In this document: positions 47,153 through 58,482 of the stretch, piece after piece | How positions within the stretch are numbered: position 1 is the stretch's first letter | How the letters are laid out: every line of letters starts with the position of its first letter | Origin: Calonectria ilicicola | Lineage: Eukaryota > Ascomycota > Sordariomycetes > Hypocreales > Nectriaceae | DNA: 64,000 bases | NCBI GenBank assembly: GCA_020809705.1 | Contig: CP085827.1 | Coordinates: 1-64,000, forward strand | Direction of reading: 5' to 3' | Position numbers and translations under genes: made by a program | Notes under the pieces: model-generated | Told to the model about the DNA's origin: nothing | Seen by the model: only the letters and a program-made list of their open reading frames with translations | The model's database searches: none

Positions 47153-50100
47153 GATGTTTCGCGGGTTCCCATGTTGTTTCTTTATAGCCTTTCCATTTAA
47201 TTTCAAATTTCCCGTCTTCTTCTCTCCTTTGTAGGATTTTTTCGACTTCCCACTGATCTTCTGGGTTTTCTATTTGTGGTTTGTAGCTGGGTCCTGTATT
47301 GACTTGGATGCCGTCACCGGGTTCTAGCAGTGAAATGTGGAAGATAGGGTGCACTTTAATGTTGTCTGGGAGGTCGAGTTCATAGTTGTTTTCTGATATT
47401 TTTCTTTTAATGGGGTATGGTCCAATCTGCGTGAAGTCGATTTTTTTGTTTTGTCTTTTTGTTGCAAGATTTTTTGTTGCTAGGTAGACCATGTCTCCCT
47501 CCGAAAAGGTTGGTCCCTTCAGCCTTTTGAGGTTGTAATGTCTCTTCATGATGTTACGGACGAACTCAAGTTCTGTCTTCATTTCTTCATGTAATTTTCT
47601 TAGATCATCTGACTTGATCATAGCTTTTGCTTGGATTGTGCCTTCTAAGGGGGCTCGGTAAGCATCTGGTGTGAAGCCAAAATTGGCTTTTGCTGGTGTT
47701 GTCTTAATGCTGTGATTGTAGGATGTGTTATGTGCTAGCTGTGCGATAGGTAACTTTTCTACCCAGTCGGTTTGTTCGTAGTTAATGTAGCATCGTAGAT
47801 ATTGCTCAATTTCCTGGTTTTGGCGTTCGGTTTGTCCGTCTGTTTGGGGGTGGAAAGCTGTGCTTAGCTTGTGGTTTAACCCCATTAAGGACATCAGGCT
47901 TTGCCAAAACTTAGATGCAAATGGTTGTCCTCTATCCGATATGATTTCGGTTGGTAGGCCGTGTATAGCGACTATATGTCGAAAGAAAAGGTAGGCGAAT
48001 TGTTCTTCTTTTGTTGCTTTATTATATGGGAGATAATATGCTGCTTTCGTGAAGCGATCAACAATAACGAAAATACTATCATAGTATACTCCTGTAGCAG
48101 GGTCTGCTGACAAGGGAGGTTGGTAATAAAGTCCATTGTGATTGAGTCCCATGGTCGTTGTGCGACAGGGGATGGTTGCAATAATCCGTATGGTTTGTGT
48201 CTTGGTTTTTGGAGTGTCGACATAGGCTGCATTCCTTACATACTTGTTCAACTTTCTTTTTCATCTTACTAAAGGAAAATGTCTGTTTGACTCGTTCAAG
48301 GGTTTTGTTGATGCCTTTGTGGCCATGCAAGGGGTGTTCGTGAATGTCCCTTATTAACTCCATTTGGTGTTCTTCTGGCACTTGTAGGTAGTCCGTTTTT
48401 CTTCTTCTGGAAGTGCTAGATTGTATTCTTCGATTTTCCTTAGTAGTGGATTGCCCTGTTCCACTCGTTGTGTGGGTATTTCCGCAGTAGTGGTTCTGGT
48501 TGCACGCGGCAATCCTCCTATTCTCATAGCGGCGATTATTTTCTTTGTTTCTATTGTCATTCCACTGATTGGGGCTTGTTCTAGTCCTCCGTTGGTGTTG
48601 TAGATCAATAGTTTTTCTTGTGTTTTTGGTTTTTCTGTGTTGTAGTCAGGTCGGCGGCTGATCGCATCGGCGCGGCCATTCTCAGTTCCTTTAACATGAA
48701 CGATTTGATAGTCGAATTCGGATAGGTATTCTGCATATCGTAGTTGCCTTCCACTGAGTTTTTGAGTGGTTGCGAAGTAGGCAATGTTTTTATGGTCGGT
48801 GTATACTGTGATTTTGTGGTTGCTTCCTAAAAGGTATTGTCGGAATTCTTTGAAAGCGTTGACAATAGCAAGGAATTCTTTATCGTAGATGGGGTAGTTT
48901 AGCTCAGGGCCATGTAGCTTATGCGAGTAGAATGCTATAGGATGTAGGTTTCCTTGTTCATCTCGTTGTCCGATCTGGGCCCCTAGGGCGAAGTCCGATG
49001 CATCGGTTTCTAGCTCTATAGGCTTATCAGGGTCGAACATTGCAAGGATGGGTTCTTCTAAAATAGCATTTTTTATGGCTTCGAATGATTGTTGTGCTTT
49101 ATTTCCCCATCGAAAGGTAATTCCTTTCTTAGTTAGTTCTGTCATGCCTGAGGCGATTTTACTAAATCCCTTAATGAATCTTCGGTAATAGTTAGCAAAT
49201 CCGAGGAAGGCTTGTACTTCCTTCACATTAGTAGGTTCCTTCCAATCTTTTACTGCAGCAACTTTCTTTGGGTCCATGCGAATTTCGTTAGGGCTGATAA
49301 TGTGTCCTAGAAATTCTACTTCTTGAGTGTGGAACTTGCTTTTTCTGGTTCAACCAGGAGTTTGGCGTCTTGGAGGGCTTTTAAGACCTTATGAACGTGT
49401 TCTTCATGTTCTTCCTCGTTTTTGGAGAAGATGAGGATATCGTCCAGGTAGCAGACAACAAAGATATCTAAGTGTTCTCGTAATACATTGGTTATCATTC
49501 GCTGAAATGATGCCGGTGCATTTGTGAGTCCAAAAGGCATAACTAGGTATTCAAACAGTCCAAACTTAGTTCGGAAAGCGGTTTTCCATTCATGTCCTTC
49601 TTTAATGCGAATAAGATTGTATGCTCCTTTAAGATCCAGTGCAGTAAAGATGTTGGCTCCATGAAGGCGATCCTTCATTTCATTAATCAATGGTAGTGGA
49701 GTGCGATCTTTAATGGTGATATCGTTGAGCTGTCGGTAGTCCACGACGAGGCGTAGCTTCCCGTTTTTCTTAGGCACAAACATGACAGGGTAACCAGCTT
49801 CGGAGTTTGAAATACGGATATATCCCTTTTTGAGCATATCTTGGATGTATTCCTTCAGGGTATCAAGCTCGATTTGGTTGAGATTATAAATAGGGTAAAA
49901 TCGGGTGTTGGATCCGTCTTTAAGGACGATTTCGTGATCCCACTGGCTAAACTCAGGTAGTCCAGTGTCTAGTTCTTCTGCGAAGAGCTTTTCATAGATT
50001 CGGTACTGTGGGGGTACATTGTGCAGTCTGTCTGTTTCTGCTTCAGCCTTCATTTCTTTGAGGCTTTTATCGATTTGTTGGAACTGTGTTCTAAGGCAGG

Positions 50101-50737
50101 CGATCGTTCGTTGTCTTTGCCTTTTCTGACCGTTCTTGTGTTTATGTTTTGTTCCTTTGGGTGGCGAAGATTCTCCTTCGCTCATGTCTCCTGCTTGGTC
50201 AGGGCTAGGAGTTCGAGATCTCTCATCGTGTTTTATGGAAATATCGCTGGCTGCATCATACTCCTCGGGTATTTGCACCTGGCCAGTACGCCAGCAGATA
50301 TTAGGGTTGTATCGGTATAACCATGGGTACCCTAAAACTAGGTCGTGTTGTCCGATATCAACAATATCGAAGGTTATTCCTTGGTTCTTTCCTTCAACGA
50401 AGACTTTCAGGTGATCAATCTTTTTGTCTATAATACCGTTGTTATATCCAAAGGGTGTTCCTTCTATATTGATGATTTCGTACGGGTCGACTTTCGTTGT
50501 CCATGGTAGCTGAAGTTCGTTAACTACTCGAGGATTCACGTAGTTTCGCTCAGCTCCGCTATCCACCATAGCGTTACACCACTTCCCTTTAATCCTTACT
50601 TCTATTTCTAATCGTCGTCGGGGTTGCTCTTTAGTTGTAGAGTATAGAGCTTTTTTAGGGAGTTCTTTCGGTAACTCCGGGGGTCGTTGCCCTAGCCGCT
50701 CCTGCTGCTCTTCTACAGGGGGCTCCGCTCGTTTTTT
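47067..50737 (-). pseudogene. Pol of element B: protease, reverse transcriptase, RNase H, integrase, chromodomain; four frame breaks
   Basis: Polyprotein for the element's replication cycle. Entered from gag by a -1 shift (50737-50731). In order: aspartic protease with VDSGAE (about 50565); reverse transcriptase with YLDDILIFS (about 49440); RNase H with ETDASDFALG (about 49010) and YTDHKN; integrase with an HH-CC zinc motif (about 48350-48235), DFITNLP, SDRGQPFASKFW and QTERQNQEIE as the catalytic D, D, E blocks; and a C-terminal chromodomain (EVEKIL, KFEIKWKGY, TTWEP), which in this group targets integration to heterochromatin. Frame changes without stops in the family's logic occur at about 49344, 48395, 48218 and 48112; each is explained by one lost base. 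Copies A and C keep the base at three of them. As written the element could not make full-length pol. Confidence 0.9.
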
Positions 50738-52494
50738 GGTTTTGTTCGGTGCCAGGCCATTGCTTTATCTATCATGTGGATATCGCATTTGGGGTCTTGA
50801 CATTCATTCCAGGGCAGCTCGCTGCAATCGGGGAACTCAGGCTCACCTGGTTCCAACATAGTGAACTGGTAGTGGGGGTTTCTTCCCGTTACTTCGTGTC
50901 GGTCGAAGTGTCTCCCATAGGCGCGGTGGATGACCACGTCTTCTACCCTAATGGGAAAGCATGCTGCATGCTGCTTTTGTTCCATGTGTTGGAGGCAGTC
51001 GTGGTCGTAGCAGCTTACCCATGAGATGTTCTTATGTTCTTCGTGTACCGTGTTTAGTCTAGGGTCATCCTCCTTATGTTGGATAGGTCGGGGGTCGCGG
51101 TTTCCTGGTTGCCATTCGCTTCGCGCAAGTAGGAAGACTTTGTCTCCGTCCCACGAGGGTTCCCTGACTTGTTGGGCCATTCTTTTAATACTAGTTGTCC
51201 ATTTCCTGTTTCCATTTTCGTCATAAGTGCAGGTATCCCACCATGCTGGTGCTTTGTCGGTATACACATCTAGGATGGATGCAGGGATTCCTATCTTCTT
51301 GGCTCGTTCCAACCATTCGTGGGGAAGGCAGGACTGGCCTTCTTGTCGGGTTGACCATGCTTTTCGGATGGCTTCATCGATTTCTTGTTGCGGAGTGAGT
51401 TTTACCTTGCGCAACTCATGGTTTTCCGTACATTGCTTAACTATGGTGGTTGGTTCATGTTTCTTAATGACAGCAAGAACAACTTTTCCTGTGGTATCCT
51501 CTTTTCCTTCTGGTACCGGGGTCCATTGAGTTTTCATAGTGTTGAGTTGTTTCTGTCCTTCTGGTATGGGTTTGAACTGATTTCCTGTTTTCGGGGAGCG
51601 GCATTCGAAGGATTTATGTCCTTTTTTCCCGCAGTTGAAGCAGGTAATCTTACTTTTGTCATACCCCTGGGTGGCGCCGAGTTCCATTGGCCCTGAATGA
51701 GTCCCGTGTGCGGTGCTTTGTTGCTTATTCTGGGTTTTTCCTTTATTCGGGATATATGGGTTTTTGTTATCTCGGGCGCGTTCCTTGCGTCGGTTAAATT
51801 GTCTTTCGTCGATCTTGACAGCACTTTTGATATACTCCGAGAGTTTTTCTGGCCGGTCTTCTTTATAGATTTCGTCCTTGACTTCGCCCTTCAGGCCTCT
51901 ATAGTAGAGTTCCATTAGTGCGTCGTCATCCCAGGCTGTTCGTGCTGCAATCCTTTTGAACTCGGCCGAATACTGGCTGCAGGATTTTGTTTGTTTAAGT
52001 TCGTATAACTGGTTTACAGCTTGTTGTTCCATATCGATCGTGCCGAAATTGTCTTTAATAGCGGTTTCGAAATGTTCCCAGTCTCTGAAGATCTCTCGGG
52101 TCTCTTCATTTTGGTCGGCGTCGTCCTCGTTTTCCAGATAGTCTCTCATGATGGGTTCAAACCATACTCCTGCGTCTCCTTGGAGGAGGGTTTTGGTGTA
52201 TAGTACCTGGGCTTCGGGGGTTGCAAGTCGCGTTGGGAAAAAGCGGAAGTATCCCTTCATTCGGGTGAGGAAGGGGACTACATCGGCAGCCTTTCCTAGG
52301 AAGGGCTCTGGGACCGGGGGTCTCAGAATTTCACCAATGTCTTTACCCTTGTTTCCTTCAACCGTGGTGGTTCCGGCTTTTTCTGCTTTAAGTTGTGCTT
52401 GTGCATCTGCGAGTTTCTTCTTAACCTGCTGCAGTTCCGTAGTCAACTCGGCGTTGCTAGGAGGAGCAGTGGCGGCGGGGTTCTTTCCGGACAT
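50713..52494 (-). CDS. Gag of element B with CCHC knuckle and long Cys/His-rich tail
   Basis: 593-residue capsid precursor starting 53 bp after the 5' LTR. Residues about 55-230 form the gypsy capsid region (EPFLGKAADVVPFLTRMKGY, WEHFETAIKDNFG, YYRGLKGEVKDEI). The nucleocapsid knuckle CFNCGKKGHKSFEC (C-x2-C-x4-H-x4-C) lies near residue 285. About 290 residues follow, unusual for gag: they include WLERAKKIGIPASILDVY and two copies of W-x2-C-x4-C-x2-H-x3-K, SWVSCYDHDCLQHMEQK and PWNECQDPKCDIHMIDK, which may bind zinc. The frame is intact and ends in TAG 50715-50713, with the slippery site seven codons earlier. Confidence 0.9.
   Translation of the reverse strand: MSGKNPAATAPPSNAELTTELQQVKKKLADAQAQLKAEKAGTTTVEGNKGKDIGEILRPPVPEPFLGKAADVVPFLTRMKGYFRFFPTRLATPEAQVLYTKTLLQGDAGVWFEPIMRDYLENEDDADQNEETREIFRDWEHFETAIKDNFGTIDMEQQAVNQLYELKQTKSCSQYSAEFKRIAARTAWDDDALMELYYRGLKGEVKDEIYKEDRPEKLSEYIKSAVKIDERQFNRRKERARDNKNPYIPNKGKTQNKQQSTAHGTHSGPMELGATQGYDKSKITCFNCGKKGHKSFECRSPKTGNQFKPIPEGQKQLNTMKTQWTPVPEGKEDTTGKVVLAVIKKHEPTTIVKQCTENHELRKVKLTPQQEIDEAIRKAWSTRQEGQSCLPHEWLERAKKIGIPASILDVYTDKAPAWWDTCTYDENGNRKWTTSIKRMAQQVREPSWDGDKVFLLARSEWQPGNRDPRPIQHKEDDPRLNTVHEEHKNISWVSCYDHDCLQHMEQKQHAACFPIRVEDVVIHRAYGRHFDRHEVTGRNPHYQFTMLEPGEPEFPDCSELPWNECQDPKCDIHMIDKAMAWHRTKPKNERSPL
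50731..50737 (-). promoter_or_regulatory. Programmed -1 ribosomal frameshift site at gag-pol junction
   Basis: A_AAA_AAC in the gag frame (end of CCA AAA AAC), a canonical slippery heptamer. Shifting back one base enters the open pol frame that runs into the protease; the gag stop is 15 bases downstream. A bulged stem between GCCCCCTG and CAGGAGCGGC just downstream could be the stimulator. Confidence 0.75.
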
Positions 52495-52547
52495 TGTTAT
52501 TGCTCAATTGTTGACGCGGGTAACCAACTGAACAAGAGCTTTCAACG

Positions 52548-52942
52548 TGTAACGGTCTGGTCAATTCCCAACTTGATGAACCAATCAGAACGAAGGGTTT
52601 ATTGTTGGCAGGATGGTTAGGCGCGTTATGGTAAATAGAGCAATGGAAGTGTTACGTTAGGTAATAGTCAATCGCAATTGAGGTAACCAAGTTGTATTGA
52701 AAGCTGGCTAGTATCGGCCATAAGGGCGGATTCTAACCTGTCTATATACTATTATCGTAGTAGGCGCTCACTGTGTTGGTTCTATCTAAGTATTGGTGAT
52801 CGGATGGGTGATCACAGGGTGATCACCAACATTATGGGTGATCGCGAGTGAGCGCTTCCTTATTGGTTGGTGTGGGGCTATAGGGTAGGTAGGTGTTAGT
52901 TCTGCCGTCGTAGACCGCCTAGGCGTGTCATGGGTCATAACA
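52548..52942 (-). repeat. LTR of element B (right, 5' LTR)
   Basis: 395 bp, identical as read to the left LTR; followed by the target duplication CCTCT (52943-52947). No tRNA primer site is recognisable in the 53 bp between it and gag. Confidence 0.95.
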
Positions 52943-55900
52943 CCTCTAGGGCAAAGTCTAATATATCGGTTTCTAGCTCTATAGGTTTATTAAGGTTAAA
53001 TATTATAAGGATAGGTTCTTCTAAAATAGCATTTTTTATAGCTTTGAATAATTATTGTGCTTTATTTCTTTATTAAAAGGTAATTCCTTTCTTAATTAAT
53101 TCTATTATACTTAAGACGATTTTATTAAATCCTTTAATAAATCTTTAGTAATAATTAGTGAATCTAAGGAAGGCTTATACTTTCTTTATATTAATAGATT
53201 CCTTCCAATCCTTTACTATAATAACTTTCTTTAGGTCTATATGAATTTTATTAGAGCTAATAATATATCCTAGAAATTCTACTTTTTAAATATAGAACTT
53301 ATTTTTTTCTAGTTTAATTAGGAGTTTGGTATCTTGGAGAGCTTTTAAGATCTTATAAATATATTCTTTATATTCTTTCTTATTTTTAAAGAAAATAAGG
53401 ATATTATCTAGATAGTAGATAATAAAGATGTTTAAGTGTTTTTGTAATATATTGGTTATTATTTACTAAAATAATACTAATATATTTATAAGTCTAAAAG
53501 ATATAACTAAGTATTTAAATAGTCTAAACTTAGTTTGGAAAGTGGTTTTTTATTTATATTTTTCTTTAATATAAATAAGATTGTATGCTCCTTTAAGATC
53601 TAGTGTAATAAAGATATTAGCTTTATAAAAGTAATCTTTTATTTTATTAATTAATAATAGTGGAGTATAATCTTTAATAATAATATTATTAAGTTATTAA
53701 TAATCTATAATAAAATATAGCTTTCTATTTTTCTTAAATATAAATATAATAAGATAATTAGCTTTAGAGTTTAAGATATAAATATATCTTTTTTAAGTAT
53801 ATCTTAGATATATTTCTTTAAGGTATTAAGCTTGATTTAATTAAGATTATAAATAGGGTAAAATTAAATATTAGATCTATCTTTAAGAATGATTTTATAA
53901 TCCTACTAACTAAACTTAAGTAGTCTAGTATCTAATTCTTCTATAAAGAGCTTTTTATAGATTTAGTATTATAAGGGTATATTATATAGTCTATCTATTT
54001 CTACTTTAGCCTTTATTTCTTTAAGGCTTTTATTAATTTATTAAAACTATATTCTAAGGTAGGTAATTGTTTATTATCTTTGCCTTTTCTAACCATTCTT
54101 ATATTTATATTTTATTCCTTTAGGTAGTAAAGATTCTTCTTTACTTATATCTTTTACTTGGTTAGGGTTAGGAGTTTAAGATCTCTTATTATGTTTTATA
54201 AAAATATTGCTAGCTATATTATACTTCTTAGGTATTTGCACCTAGCTAGTATACTAGTAGATATTAAAGTTATATTAATATAACTATAGGTACTTTAAAA
54301 CTAGATTATATTATCTAATATTAATAATATTAAAGGTTATTTCTTAATTCTTTCCTTTAATAAAGATTTTTAAATAATTAATTTTTTTATTTATAATACT
54401 ATTATTATATCTAAAGGGTATTCTTTTTATATTAATAATTTTATATAGGTTAACTTTCATTATCTATAGTAGCTAAAGTTTATTAATTACTTAAGGATTT
54501 ATATAGTTTTACTTAGCTCTACTATCTACTATAGTATTATATTACTTCCCTTTAATCCTTACTTTTATTTCTAATTATTATTAAAATTACTCTTTAATTA
54601 TAAAATATAAAGCTTTTTAAAAAATTCTTTTAATAACTCTAGAGATTATTGCCCTAGCCGCTCCTACTACTCTTTTACAGAGAGCTCTATTTATTTTTTG
54701 GTTTTATTCAGTATTAGGCCATTACTTTATTTATTATATAGATATTATATTTAAGATCTTAATATTCATTCTAGGGCAGCTTGCTATAATCAAGGAACTT
54801 AGGCTCACTTAGTTCTAATATAGTAAACTAGTAGTAAGGGTTTCTTCCTATTACTTTATATTAGTTAAAGTATCTCCCATAGATATAATAAATAATCATA
54901 TCTTTTACCCTAATAAGGAAATATACTATATACTGTTTTTATTCTATATACTAAAGGCAATCATAATTATAGCAGCTTATCTATAAGATATTCTTATATT
55001 CTTTATATACCATATTTAGTCTAGGGTCATCCTCCTTATATTGGATAGATTAAGGGTTATAGTTTTCTAGTTGCCATTTGCTTTATATAAGTAGAAAGAC
55101 TTTATCTCTATCCTACAAAGGTTCCCTAACTTATTAGGCCATTCTTTTAATACTTATTATCTATTTCCTATTTCTATTTTTATTATAAATGCAAGTATTC
55201 TACTATACTGGTGCTTTATTAGTATATATATCTAGAATAGATATAGGGATTTCTATCTTCTTAGCTCATTCCAACTATTTGTAGGAAAGGCAGGACTAGC
55301 CTTTTTATTAGGTTGATTATGCTTTTTGGATAGCTTCATCGATTTCTTGTTGTGGAGTAAGTTTTACTTTATATAATTTATAGTTTTCTATATATTACTT
55401 AACTATAATAGTTGGTTTATATTTCTTAATAATAGCAAGAATAACTTTTCCTGTGGTATCCTCTTTTCCTTCTAGTACTAGGGTCTATTAAGTTTTTATA
55501 GTATTAAGTTATTTCTATTCTTCTAGTATAGGTTTAAACTAATTTCCTATTTTCAAGAAGTAGTATTTAAAAGATTTATATCCTTTTTTCCATAATTAAA
55601 ATAAGTAATCTTACTTTTATTATATCTCTAGATAGTGCTGAGTTCTATTAGTCCTAAATAAGTCCTATATATAATACTTTATTACTTATTCTAGGTTTTT
55701 TCTTTATTTAGGATATATAGGCTTTTATTATCTTGGGTATGTTTTTTATATTGGTTAAATTATCTTTTATTAATTTTAATAATACTTTTAATATACTTTA
55801 AGAGTTTCTTTAATTAATCTTTCTTATAGATTTTATTCTTAACTTCACTTTTTAAGCCTTTATAATAAAGTTCTATTAATATATTATTATCCTAGGCTAT

Positions 55901-56904
55901 TTGTGCTATAATCCTTTTAAACTTAATTAAATATTAATTATAGGATTTTATTTATTTAAGTTTATATAATTAATTTATAGCTTATTATTCTATATTAATT
56001 GTGCTAAAATTATCTTTAATAGCAATTTTGAAATATTCCTAGTCTCTAAAGATCTCTTAAATCTCTTCATTTTAATTAATATTATTCTTATTTTCTAGAT
56101 AGTCTCTTATAATAGGTTTAAACTATACTCCTATATTTTCTTAAAGGAGGGTTTTAATGTATAGTACCTGGGCTTTAAAGGTTGCAAGTTACATTAGAAA
56201 GAAGCAGAAGTATCCCTTCATTTGGGTGAGGAAGGGGACTACATCGGCAGCCTTTCCTAGGAAGGGTTCTAGGACCAAGGGTCTTAGAATTTCATCAATA
56301 TCTTTACCCTTATTTCCTTTAATTATAATAGTTCTAGCTTTTTTTACTTTAAGTTATACTTATATATCTATAAGTTTCTTTTTGACCTACTATAGTTCTA
56401 TAATTAACTTAGTATTACTAGGAGAAATAGTAGTAATAGGGTTCTTTTTAAATATTATTATTACTTAATTATTAATATAAGTAATTAATTAAATAAAAGC
56501 TTTTAATATATAATAATCTAGTTAATTCCTAACTTAATAAACCAATTAGAATAAAGGGTTTATTATTAATAAAATAATTAGGTATGTTATAATAAATAGA
56601 GTAATAGAAGTATTATATTAAGTAATAATTAATTATAATTAAGATAACTAAGTTATATTAAAAGCTAGTTAGTATTAGCTATAAGGGCAGATTCTAACCT
56701 ATTTATATACTATTATCTCAGTAAGTGCTTACTATATTAGTTCTATCTAATGTATTAGTGATCAAGGTGTTGATCATAGGGTGATCACTAACATTATAGG
56801 TGATCGTCTGTAAGCGCCTCTTTATTAGTTGGTATGGGGCTATAGGGTAGGTGAGTGTTGGTTCTGCCGCCATAGACCGCCTGGGCGTGTCATGGGTCAT
56901 AATA
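52943..56904 (-). mobile_element. Gypsy element A (RIP-decayed), right part
   Basis: Continues element A: rest of RNase H, reverse transcriptase, protease and gag, minus strand, all stopped, then the 5' LTR. Patches of nearly unmutated sequence persist (for example about 55330-55365 and 56160-56275) among saturated ones. Confidence 0.9.
56509..56904 (-). repeat. LTR of element A (right, 5' LTR)
   Basis: 396 bp. The inner half is heavily mutated, the outer about 150 bp nearly clean (GTGATCACTAACATTATAGG, ...GTCATGGGTCATAATA). Followed by TAAAC, the target duplication. Confidence 0.9.
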
Positions 56905-57089
56905 TAAACTATTAATATAAGAGGCTAGGCTATTCTACTATTTCTTATTACTATTAGTCAATATTATCTTACTAATTAATATAAAGAAAGTAATCTCTTA
57001 GATAATTAGGCTATTATAATTACCTAAAATAGCTAGATTGATAATAATATATATATAAAGTAATTAAAGCACTTTAATTACTATATAAA
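56905..57089 (+). mobile_element. Pogo-like transposon copy D1, middle part
   Basis: Resumes D1 exactly where 43094 left off (collinear with about 25574 onward) and is then cut by a solo LTR whose target duplication is ATAAA (57085-57089 and 57484-57488). Confidence 0.85.
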
Positions 57090-57483
57090 TGTTATGACCC
57101 ATGACACGCCTAGGCGGTCAAACAAGGCAGAAACGATGCTTAACTACCCTATAGCCCCATATCAATTAATAAGGAAGCGCTCACAAGCAATCACTTATAG
57201 TATTGGTGATTATTCTATGATTACTATCTTAATTATTAATATATTAGATAGAATTAATATAGTAAGTGCTTACTAGGTAATAGTATATAGATAGATTAGA
57301 ATCTGCCCTTATAGCTAATATTAACTAGTTTTTAATATAATTTGATTACTTTAATTATAATTAATTATTACTTAATGTAATACTTTTATTACTTTATTTA
57401 CTATAATATATCTAACCATCCTACTAATAATAAACCCTTCATTCTAATTAGTTCATAAATTAGGAATTAACCAGACTGTTATA
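57090..57483 (+). repeat. Solo LTR, inverted relative to elements A and B
   Basis: 394 bp, from TGTTATGACCC to CCAGACTGTTATA, flanked by the 5 bp duplication ATAAA. The left 100 bp is nearly clean, the right part mutated. It marks an insertion lost by LTR-LTR recombination. Confidence 0.9.
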
Positions 57484-58460
57484 ATAAATAATTAATTAAT
57501 TAATTATTATTATCTTTTAATTCTTAATAAATATAAAAATTATCATTTAATTAAGTTTAAGGAATATTATAAAGATAATAAAATTATTATACTTTATATA
57601 TTATCTAATTTATTATATCTACTTTAGCTACTTAATATTATATACTTTAAACCATTAAAAACAATATATAAAAAAAATAAAGCATTTAATTAAATACTTT
57701 ATAATCTATATTTTAAAATCTAACTTCTTTCTAGCATTTTATAATATATATAATACTACTATTATAAAAAGTAATATTAAAGTAAGTTTTAAAAGAACTA
57801 GACTTAATCCTTTAGATCTAGAAAATATCATATTAAAGCTTAATATGCAGCTACAGACTCCAATACTATTTAATCAAGTAGTTAAATCTATTATCTTTTG
57901 GATTTTAAAGACTTCAAGGATTATAATTAAAATTAACTTATAATTTAAGTATTTTATAAAATAAATTAAAAGATTTTAAAATATCTTTTTAAAGTCTATT
58001 ATTAAAATATTATAATTACTTTTTAAAGGAATAAAGGCTATTATATATAAAATAGTATTAATAAAGATTAAAATCTAGAATCTTTAATAAGTAAATAAGA
58101 TATTTAATAAATATTATAAATTAAAAAGAACTAGATTATAAGATAGAAGGATAATAATAATAAAAATAAATAAAAAAGTAATTAATTAAATAAAAATTAA
58201 TATATAGATATAAGTAGAAATATTATAAAGTAATAATTAAAAGAAATTAGTATAATTAGATAAAAGGTATTATAAGATTTATAATAAAATTAGTTATAAT
58301 ATAAGAATATATTAGATAATTATTAAAATCTTTAAAGAAGAGAATAGTAATTAGAATTAATTAATTGAATACTTTATAGTGTTTTTATTCTAGTTATAAA
58401 CTAGGGTATAATAAAAAATAACCAGCTCGCTTATCTAACCGGCTCGCTTATCATATACAT
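57484..58460 (+). mobile_element. Pogo-like transposon copy D1, right part
   Basis: Completes D1 to its right inverted repeat and flanking TA (58461-58462). The three D1 pieces, less the two 5 bp duplications, total 1858 bp, equal to copy D2. Confidence 0.9.
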
Positions 58461-58482
58461 TATTTAAATATTAAAATATATA

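Larger units (their letters stand above)
46041..52942 (-). mobile_element. Nearly intact Ty3/gypsy chromovirus, 6902 bp (element B)
   Basis: Coding strand is minus. LTRs of 395 bp (46041-46435, 52548-52942) read as identical, start TGTAAC and end ATAACA. A 5 bp target duplication CCTCT flanks it, inside the RNase H region of element A, whose sequence resumes exactly after it. Internal order: gag, -1 frameshift site, protease, reverse transcriptase, RNase H, integrase, chromodomain, plus a + strand gene at the 3' end. A purine tract (AGAGGGGGGA, complement of 46441-46450) adjoins the 3' LTR. There is almost no RIP, so it inserted after element A was mutated. Four one-base deletions break pol. 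Confidence 0.95.

Noticed and set aside
50021..52620. Many plus-strand open frames opposite gag and pol of element B
   Set aside because: Shadows of the gag-pol coding strand. Unlike the frame at 46532-47152 they have no motif and are not preserved by design in the other copies.
46041..52942. CRISPR-like or tandem array from the repeated GGTGATC units
   Set aside because: Only four short copies with irregular spacing, inside an LTR of a fungus.
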